Assembly (NCBI RefSeq): GCF_000147335.1
Contig: NC_014502.1
Location: forward strand, 186,001-250,000
DNA: 64,000 nucleotides
Origin: Gloeothece verrucosa PCC 7822
GTDB lineage: Bacteria > Cyanobacteriota > Cyanobacteriia > Cyanobacteriales > Microcystaceae
Direction: 5' to 3'
In this document: one piece after another, positions 57,533 to 64,000 of the stretch
Layout of the letters: every line of letters starts with the position of its first letter
Position numbering within the stretch: position 1 is the first letter of the stretch
The notes under the pieces: generated by a model
What the model saw: the letters and a program-made list of their open reading frames with translations, nothing else
Told to the model about the DNA's origin: nothing
Database searches by the model: none
Program-made: the position numbers and the translations under genes

Positions 57533-57847
57533 ATGAAAGTACAATTTTTTGATAATGACCGCAAAGCCATCACCGAAACCTTTAACATAACAATTCCCCT
57601 CATGCCAAATCAGCATTATTGGCAAGACGGACAGGATTGGGAAGAAGATTATCCTGGGAGCAATAAATATCTTGTCTTATGTTCTCCCTGTGGAGATCCC
57701 ATATCATCAATCAAAAAAGATGCCTCTCAACAAGAGGCTGAAGAATTTATAGCCAAAGATGAGGAAAACGTTAAATATTTAAAAGTTCAGTCCTCAACTC
57801 AAATTTACGGTAACTATCCTCCCCTTGAGGATAATATGCCTTTTTAA
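57533..57847 (+). CDS. Small conserved protein with SSB-tip-like C-terminus
   Basis: 104 residues, paralog of the 4810-5067 gene (AITETF, HYWQDGQD, LVLCSPCGD, KDASQQEAEEF). Its C-terminus YPPLEDNMPF resembles an SSB partner-recruiting tip. It is the third gene in a row that is or mimics an SSB, directly before the polymerase-like giant. No biochemical function is known. Confidence 0.65.
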   Translation: MKVQFFDNDRKAITETFNITIPLMPNQHYWQDGQDWEEDYPGSNKYLVLCSPCGDPISSIKKDASQQEAEEFIAKDEENVKYLKVQSSTQIYGNYPPLEDNMPF

Positions 57848-57859
57848 AGTAATTACGAC

Positions 57860-57891
57860 ATCGCTACATGGGAGTAGCGATCATTTTTTTT
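57860..57891 (+). terminator. Rho-independent terminator
   Basis: ATCGCTAC and GTAGCGAT pair around a 6-base loop, followed by CA and eight T residues. A TTGACA box follows at about 57895 with a TAAACT-like -10 at roughly 18 bp spacing. Confidence 0.85.
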
Positions 57892-58054
57892 CCTTGACAA
57901 ACAAGTCATTGTCTGATTAAACTAAAATTTATCAACACGATCCCCTGTTTGGCTTTCCCCACCACCCCAAAAATTGCCAAACACCATCGATAAGATCATA
58001 AAAATCGACCATTATTGCCCCCCAAATAATGGCCAAATAAAAATTTTTTGAGTG

Positions 58055-58405
58055 TTAATCTCGCAATCCCAAGCGTTTACGTCGTGCTTCTCGTTCTCGA
58101 CGATGACCTTCTCGGACTCGCTCAGTATAACTACTTCCAAATTGCTTTTGCCAACGTTCCTCAGTTTCACGCCAACGTTTAACTTCTTCTTCTTTACCGG
58201 TTAGAGCATAAGCAACACCGGTGCTATTTCTATCAGAATCCCAGACCCTTTTTTCATATTCGGGACGGGGTTTTCCATCGGGATAATAATTATAATTGTC
58301 ACTCCATAAAACATAGGGAAATTCCCATTCAGGGAGAAGATTTTCATCTTCATCGTAAAACGGCTTTTCGTAATCATCCAATGTGTGATTAGGATTTCTC
58401 GCCAT
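58055..58405 (-). CDS. Hypothetical protein divergent from the polymerase-like gene
   Basis: 116 residues. The first half is rich in D, E, Y, W and P (DDYEKPFYDEDENLLPEWEF), and the second half is a basic helix (ERVREGHRREREARRKRLG). No family is recognised. Its start is only 34 bp from the start of the giant gene, so they share one control region. Confidence 0.55.
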   Translation of the reverse strand: MARNPNHTLDDYEKPFYDEDENLLPEWEFPYVLWSDNYNYYPDGKPRPEYEKRVWDSDRNSTGVAYALTGKEEEVKRWRETEERWQKQFGSSYTERVREGHRREREARRKRLGLRD

Positions 58406-58439
58406 ACTTTTCTCCTCAAAATATTTTTTTAGTTAAATT

Positions 58440-61400
58440 ATGACACTACATATCAAACACATCGACTTAATATCAGGGGAATATATAGCCAACCCATTCC
58501 CAAATCAACGTAGTGAACAACCCTATTGGGTAGAGAAGCTTGAAAATAGTTTATTAGAGTCATTTTGTCCTGATATTCCCCTCAGTGTAGGACATTTAGA
58601 TGATTTTTATCTCCAAACTGATGACCCAAATCGAATAGCCCTTGCCGAAAATATTTTAGCTAACCATCCAGAAGGACACAAACTTATTTTAGCTAACGGC
58701 ACTCGCTTTTTTTATGCACCAGCCGAGTATGAACCTATTATCAATCATATTCTAGCCGGAGTGGAGGTAGAAAACCCCGACCTCAAGAACAGGGGGGCTT
58801 ATGCCTCATTGTTAACATCTGACCAAAAATTAAATCAAACTCATAAAGCCACTATTCTAATCGTCGATGATGAAACCGGGGAAAATGGGGGTATTCTTGA
58901 TGATCTTGATGCAAAGAAACTGACGGGTGACTGTCATGGCAAAATGTCACCGGCTTTGGCCAACGAAGTCTTTGGGACGGACAATAAAGCAATCCAATTT
59001 AGAATCGGGTTACTCAAAGATAAATATATCGCTAAAGGTACACTTACTCCCCGATGGTTAGATGGGGATGAGCATAAGCATTTCCGTACTCTTAAATTTT
59101 CAGATCCTGCAAATATTCCCAATATAGACCTTGTACTTCCCATATCATCGTTTAAGGGAACGGCTAAAGGGCATATCAAGCCTGGATTAATTACTACAGA
59201 AATTGTTATTACTGAAAAAGATCGCTCTAGGGAATCTGGAGAACGAGGTTCATTAATTTCTGCCTCTCAACCGGTTCAATACTACACAGAGGCTCTTAAA
59301 GATGTTACGCCTTTACTTGAAAGTACATTAGAAGAACTCCAAGCTTCTCTATTAGATCCTCGAAAACTTGAAAAACTATACATTAAAGCGACACTAAGCG
59401 ACGATACCGACAACGAATTTGACTCCTTTCAATTTAAAGACTTAATTGCTGAATTAATACAGAGCGATGAACATGGGCAATTAAGGGAAACTGAATTTTA
59501 CAAGAAAAAGCTTGAACAGTTCCAGGCTAAACAATGGAAGGAATCGGCAACGGGCAAATTAGTCAAGTTTAAGCGGGCTGTGGTTATTCCTTCAAAGGAT
59601 TTAAACCTAGGAGAACTTTACTGGTCGGGCTTCGACCCCGAACAGTCCGTCATAGGCTTCAGATCGCCCATGATTGGAAAGAATGGCTTGAGAGTCTCCA
59701 GAAATATACCGGTAGAAGAAGCCTTAGCCCCTGATGGACAACCCCTTCAAGGTGTTCTGGTAATAAATGAAGTATCCTGGTCGCGCTTACACCGACAATT
59801 AAGCGATGAAATAAATAGCGCAATCGCTACCTATCCCGACAAGCAAGCCCAACTGCAACCAATCCTCGACCAATTACCCACTGCCAAGCAATTAAAAGAT
59901 TCATCGGGAAAGCAAAGAGTTTCATTAATTGATTCTATCAATGAGAAGATCGAACCGCTCTCTTTAGTTGGTATAAAAATAACCCCTTTGCCGTATGAAA
60001 CCGATAATGAAGCTGACGGGATGGATTTTGATGGGGACACCTACGGCTTCGAAAAAAAAGAAAACTATCCCAATTTAGCTCTTGCTGCCCTTTTACACGC
60101 TCAGTCCCCAGATACCCCCATCAAGAAGGAAGATAAATTATCATTTGACCCGGGGTGGTCATTTGAACGAGTAGCATTGTTCATGGCTAATTCCCCGGTG
60201 GGCGTGATCAACAATCAGGTGACGACGGTTCAATCTTTCAAAAACGAGCTTCAAATTTTGAGAGATTACGGAAAACCCTCACAACAAATTGAATATGCTA
60301 CCCACTTAGCCAACACGGCTAATAAACTTATTACTGCTGAGAAAAAAAAGAATCATCCTCGTCCCATTCCTTCTGAATATACTCAGCAAATTTACCAAAT
60401 TTCGGAAATTGCCACAGAACCTATAAATCTAGAGAGTGCGACTAAAATATTCGACCTACAGGAGCAAATCTACGATGAATTGCTGATTGAAGCGCAATAT
60501 AATAATCAGATTGCGGTTGATATGTTTAAATCCGCCCGCGCCCCCAGTATAGACCGAATTCAACAAGACAAACTAGCACTCTCACGCAAGCTTACGACGA
60601 TTACCGATAAGAAACAACAGGGATTATATGTAGGCAATCGCACTCTAAAAGCAACTGGAGTCACACCGGTGGAGTTAATGGCGCACTTAACTAATGCGGC
60701 ATATCAGTCCCAAGCTCTTGAAAGCCGTCCGTTACATCAATTTCGCCACTTTTTCCCCAGTGACTTCAGCGAACAGCAGCTTTTGGAAGTCACCGAAAAG
60801 AAAAACCAATTCGACCAACTGTGGAATGCAGCACAAACGTTAAAGAAAGAGAAAGACACTGAACCCGGGCCGGTTCTGAATTTTACTACTATAATGGGTG
60901 ATCAAATTCTTCTCACCAACATAATCAAATTCGACACAATTTCCCATTTTCAGGCTTTAAAAGAATATGAATTAACAGTAACGTTCCGGCTTAATGATGA
61001 CCCGAAGACCCAAAAAACGCATCAATTGTTGGCTCAAACTACAATTAATGGAGAAACGATCGCTCTCGGCACTGTTAAAGAGTCGGATAGGGAGAAATAT
61101 AAGATCAAACCCCATCAAACTCTCTCAGGTAGAGCTAAACTCGGACAAGCCCTATCCGATGACGAAATTAAATTGTTATTCGACCAAGCCTTCAACGGGG
61201 CGAGAACGTGGAAGGAATCATTAGCCCCCGAAGGGATACAGCAATATTTTGGAGCGACGGGATATCTGGCCACGCGGGAAAATAAAGATCCTAAGTCCAC
61301 CACTAATACGACCCAACACTTCTTATTTGCCGCTTTCACACCGGAGATCGTCGAACGCAGTAAAACCCTTCAATTCACTGAGTTCAATGTGGATAACTTA

Positions 61401-64000
61401 AAAGAATACAACCAAGTTCCTCCCCAACTGTACAAAGAAGGAGATGTTCAGTTAAGAATATCGCCCATTGCGCTCAATGCTCCTGAAGGAGAACAAATTA
61501 AACGGCTATGGGAGGTGTACAACCCGGATTTGGAGCGGTGGCACTCATTCGGGTTATCCTCTTCTAAGGGGGCACAACTTCCCTTGGGGACATACGCTAC
61601 AGGTACGATAGGAGGAGAGAACCCGGCTACAGCCGGACTTGATATCATGACTCCATCAATACGAGATAAACTTAAACCGTTCCTCGATGGAGGGGGACAG
61701 ATAATCTTCGGTCAGATCAACAAATATGCCGCAGCCGGAGAAGTTTTTAAAGGAGAAAATCAAACCTTTACCCTACGTCGCTTTACTCCTTCGACAGAGT
61801 ATGTTGTTTCATTCGGCGATAAAACTTTTGGTATTGTTGACCCGGCTTCGATAAGCCAAATAGCTAAAACCCAATCAGTTAAGGCTTTTATTACTACCTA
61901 TGGCAGTGATCAAGGACGCTATGCGATCGCTACTCTTGATAGCGGTGAGAAACTAAGGATAAACAAAATATCCTTCAGGGGACATGATGATTTTAAAGCA
62001 CAGTCATTTATTGACGAACCGGTAAAATTAAGCATCAAGGCATCCAACGGCAAAGAAGAGTTAGGTGTTGAGACAATAATTGATGGAAAGCCTCAAATTA
62101 TCGGAGTTATCGGCAATCATAAACAGCAGAACCCCGGACGGCAAGCACTCTTGAATACTAAACTGCCACTAGATGGGTTAACATTTGATGCGGCTATTAC
62201 CTCAAGGCTTACTTTAGGATTAATACACATTAATCCAGAAACAATAAAATATCCTGAACTTGGAGAATGGACAAAAACTACACAGTTGGTACCTGATGAG
62301 CCGCATCTTAAGCTCCCCAAAGACGCGGCTTATTTTCTCAATTCTTTATCAACACACCCAACATTACTATCATTAAATGATGAAAAATGGCAATTGCCCA
62401 ATGGGAATATTAAAGAGTTTCCCACCTTCAAGATAACCGTTGATGTTCGCAAAGCCGGTGCTTTAGAGAAATATTTAACGGCAAATAATATTCCCAATGC
62501 TATCAGATTTGATGACGAGGATAAACTGCGCTCTCTAATTACCTTCGCCATGCTAGAGGGAGATTTCCCCCCCGCTATACGCAGAAATTTAGAAGATAAA
62601 TTTGGGAACGTATTGAATCAAACTGAATACAAAAAGCGAAGAGAAGAGATTCTTCCCTTCAGTCAGGAAGTCCAAAAATTATTTTCTCTAAGGGAAGAAC
62701 TTCAATCTTATTTAAATATTGAACCGCCCGTCGTACAAGCGCGTCAGTTACCCATTTTATTAAATGATGAACAACAACAAACGAAAAACCAAGAGCTAAA
62801 TGATAAATCCTCCCTCCGAGGGGCATCACCAGCCGAACCAATTATTATTTCATCTGATTCATCTGACCCCCTACTGGCTGCATTGACTAACCCAACAGAA
62901 GCCGCACACTACAAAGGGAATATTTTAGCTCATTATCCCGTTAGCTTTCGGGATAATCCTGATAGGCCGGCTATCAATAAAAACCATCCCGATTACGACT
63001 ATTACAAAGCCGAGAAATACTTTAGTCATAAAGCCGCAGGTGTACCCTTTGTCAGCACTGAGGATGCCTACAAATATTATGCCCGTTCTCTCGATACTCA
63101 TGAACAAAAAGAAGCACTCATGGGTGAAATAATAGCGGCTAAATTGACTCAGTATCCCAAACTTACTCTAGCACTCTTTAAACGTGGAGGAGTGGAGTAT
63201 TTAGAGAAATGCTCCCATACAACCGGTGCCAATAATGCTTTCTGGGAAGGCATTGGGCGCGACAGTGCTTTCATTCGAGCATTAATTAAGGGGTATGAGA
63301 TAGCGATCACACAGAAGGCGACCTTCTTTGACGAACGGGGCAGATTGAAAAAACCCGATCATCCGGGAATTTTAGTGCCTCCAGGTTCTTCGGACGCGGT
63401 TGAGAGAAACCGAGTTAAGGATCGGGCGATGGCTGCGATCGCTACTCAATTTATTGGGTTTCCCGTCGATAAGACGATGGATACATCCACAAAAGATTAT
63501 CAAGCTGCCTGGAATTTATGCGCTCGGGCTAATACCGGGTCATATACGGCTGAAGATATTATTATGGTGTCCGGTAACCTGCCCCGTAGAACGGGGCAGG
63601 GCACAATTACCCCAGAACAAGTACAGCAAACGTTTGAGGAACAATATAAGCCGCTATTAGAAAAGGCCATCGCCGCCGGGGCGGGTTTCGTAGTGGGAAA
63701 TGCGGATGGTACTGATCAATTAGTACAAGCTTATTTAAAAGATTTGGGTTACGAGCTTAAGCCCAATGCCGGGGGATATATGGAGGTATCTACCGACAAA
63801 CACAAAGCGACTATTGATGAACCCTCTACAACACCTATCAAAAAAATTACTCTTTATACCGACTCTGATGCAGCTAAAACAATTACGTTAGATGAATCAA
63901 CCAATGAACAGTCATCACCCTCATCAATAAAATCTTCTTGTGTTGTTCAACCAGAAGCAGTAGAACCCTCTAAAAAAGTAAAAGCTTCCACATCAATAGA
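58440..64000 (+). CDS. Single-chain RNA polymerase-like giant protein (double-psi barrel, DFDGD) with NADAR-like and SLOG-like domains, 3' end outside window
   Basis: From ATG 58440 the frame is open to the window end (at least 1,853 residues). D529, D531 and D533 form DFDGD (60024-60038), the metal-binding motif of RNA polymerase beta' and of QDE-1/YonO-type enzymes. Upstream, GDCHGKMS (163-170), QFR (186-188), AKG (198-200) and FKGTAKG (238-244) look like the lysine-bearing first barrel. Downstream, SPVGVINN (585-592) and AVDMFKS (692-698, K697) match the G-I-N and AVDxxK(S/T) motifs of that superfamily. Residues about 1491-1625 look NADAR-like (ALMGEIIAAKLTQYPKL, WEGIGRDSAFIRAL). Residues about 1705-1775 look SLOG/Rossmann-like (GAGFVVGNADGTDQL). 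No Shine-Dalgarno is visible. It is probably a mobile-element polymerase; template and product are unknown. Confidence 0.8.
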   Translation, partial: MTLHIKHIDLISGEYIANPFPNQRSEQPYWVEKLENSLLESFCPDIPLSVGHLDDFYLQTDDPNRIALAENILANHPEGHKLILANGTRFFYAPAEYEPIINHILAGVEVENPDLKNRGAYASLLTSDQKLNQTHKATILIVDDETGENGGILDDLDAKKLTGDCHGKMSPALANEVFGTDNKAIQFRIGLLKDKYIAKGTLTPRWLDGDEHKHFRTLKFSDPANIPNIDLVLPISSFKGTAKGHIKPGLITTEIVITEKDRSRESGERGSLISASQPVQYYTEALKDVTPLLESTLEELQASLLDPRKLEKLYIKATLSDDTDNEFDSFQFKDLIAELIQSDEHGQLRETEFYKKKLEQFQAKQWKESATGKLVKFKRAVVIPSKDLNLGELYWSGFDPEQSVIGFRSPMIGKNGLRVSRNIPVEEALAPDGQPLQGVLVINEVSWSRLHRQLSDEINSAIATYPDKQAQLQPILDQLPTAKQLKDSSGKQRVSLIDSINEKIEPLSLVGIKITPLPYETDNEADGMDFDGDTYGFEKKENYPNLALAALLHAQSPDTPIKKEDKLSFDPGWSFERVALFMANSPVGVINNQVTTVQSFKNELQILRDYGKPSQQIEYATHLANTANKLITAEKKKNHPRPIPSEYTQQIYQISEIATEPINLESATKIFDLQEQIYDELLIEAQYNNQIAVDMFKSARAPSIDRIQQDKLALSRKLTTITDKKQQGLYVGNRTLKATGVTPVELMAHLTNAAYQSQALESRPLHQFRHFFPSDFSEQQLLEVTEKKNQFDQLWNAAQTLKKEKDTEPGPVLNFTTIMGDQILLTNIIKFDTISHFQALKEYELTVTFRLNDDPKTQKTHQLLAQTTINGETIALGTVKESDREKYKIKPHQTLSGRAKLGQALSDDEIKLLFDQAFNGARTWKESLAPEGIQQYFGATGYLATRENKDPKSTTNTTQHFLFAAFTPEIVERSKTLQFTEFNVDNLKEYNQVPPQLYKEGDVQLRISPIALNAPEGEQIKRLWEVYNPDLERWHSFGLSSSKGAQLPLGTYATGTIGGENPATAGLDIMTPSIRDKLKPFLDGGGQIIFGQINKYAAAGEVFKGENQTFTLRRFTPSTEYVVSFGDKTFGIVDPASISQIAKTQSVKAFITTYGSDQGRYAIATLDSGEKLRINKISFRGHDDFKAQSFIDEPVKLSIKASNGKEELGVETIIDGKPQIIGVIGNHKQQNPGRQALLNTKLPLDGLTFDAAITSRLTLGLIHINPETIKYPELGEWTKTTQLVPDEPHLKLPKDAAYFLNSLSTHPTLLSLNDEKWQLPNGNIKEFPTFKITVDVRKAGALEKYLTANNIPNAIRFDDEDKLRSLITFAMLEGDFPPAIRRNLEDKFGNVLNQTEYKKRREEILPFSQEVQKLFSLREELQSYLNIEPPVVQARQLPILLNDEQQQTKNQELNDKSSLRGASPAEPIIISSDSSDPLLAALTNPTEAAHYKGNILAHYPVSFRDNPDRPAINKNHPDYDYYKAEKYFSHKAAGVPFVSTEDAYKYYARSLDTHEQKEALMGEIIAAKLTQYPKLTLALFKRGGVEYLEKCSHTTGANNAFWEGIGRDSAFIRALIKGYEIAITQKATFFDERGRLKKPDHPGILVPPGSSDAVERNRVKDRAMAAIATQFIGFPVDKTMDTSTKDYQAAWNLCARANTGSYTAEDIIMVSGNLPRRTGQGTITPEQVQQTFEEQYKPLLEKAIAAGAGFVVGNADGTDQLVQAYLKDLGYELKPNAGGYMEVSTDKHKATIDEPSTTPIKKITLYTDSDAAKTITLDESTNEQSSPSSIKSSCVVQPEAVEPSKKVKASTSI
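63578..63600. repeat. Perfect palindrome inside the giant coding sequence
   Basis: CCTGCCCCGT and ACGGGGCAGG are perfect 10-bp arms around AGA. In frame it encodes part of NLPRRTGQG between the first strand and helix of the SLOG-like domain. It may be an inserted palindrome like the one at 4869-4896. Confidence 0.6.

Noticed and set aside
1..64000. tRNA or rRNA genes
   Set aside because: Scanning by eye found no cloverleaf-like or rRNA-like sequence on either strand; a tRNAscan/barrnap run would settle it.

Overview
The window looks like part of a large cyanobacterial plasmid, or a plasmid-like island. Pointers to cyanobacteria are several GCGATCGC (HIP1-type) octamers, dispersed cyanobacterial palindromes, DUF2887/DUF4351 and DUF4926 families, PEP-CTERM proteins and RTX/LVIVD giant proteins. 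Pointers to a plasmid are a ParA-type partition pair, a DnaB/RepA-like helicase, a prim-pol-type primase, ArdC, a toxin-antitoxin pair, IS elements and no core housekeeping genes. No tRNA, rRNA or CRISPR array was seen. All product names come from reading motifs by eye; no database search was run.

Layout. (1) 1-12,650: mostly minus-strand genes, with a MrfA-like DUF1998 helicase, two RNase H-fold exonuclease-like proteins, two PD-(D/E)XK-type nucleases and many small unknowns, like the DNA-metabolism block of a phage or plasmid. (2) 12,780-18,950: an XRE regulator with operator-like repeats, an antirepressor-like protein, a replication-type helicase, a DUF4926/DUF6883 pair, a 654-bp non-autonomous Tn7/CAST-like element and an AT-rich origin candidate. 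(3) 18,990-31,200: a giant LVIVD/M10/M23/Calx-beta/RTX gene beheaded at an ISAs1-type element, an IS5-type remnant, a HAD phosphatase and a PEP-CTERM protein. (4) 31,270-43,550: small genes, a RelE-type toxin-antitoxin pair, a tandem-LexA-domain protein, a broken GIY-YIG/ArdC/methyltransferase block, a primase, ParA with its partner, and an RNB-dsRBD-like fusion. (5) 43,660-53,870: a PEP-CTERM protein and a giant CARDB/RHS/RTX gene beheaded by an IS5-family element. (6) 54,000-64,000: a row of small genes including two SSB-like proteins, most with their own leader hairpin and terminator, then one enormous gene that runs off the right edge.

The most striking content is that last gene (58,440 to beyond 64,000, at least 1,853 residues). 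It carries the universal RNA-polymerase metal-binding motif DFDGD at residues 529-533, an upstream lysine-rich segment resembling the first double-psi barrel of two-barrel polymerases, and a downstream AVDMFKS motif resembling the (A)VDxxK(T/S) motif of RdRP/YonO-type enzymes. It continues into a NADAR-like and a SLOG-like domain. It looks like a single-chain RNA polymerase of the QDE-1/YonO superfamily fused to NAD/nucleotide-ligand domains, next to SSB-like genes.

Much of the rest is decaying. Single-base lesions break at least five genes (5218-6211, 8524-8781, 35844-36189, 36176-37069, 42867-43287), and both giant surface-protein genes have lost their 5' ends at IS elements. The intact genes cluster in replication, partition and DNA metabolism and around the polymerase-like gene.
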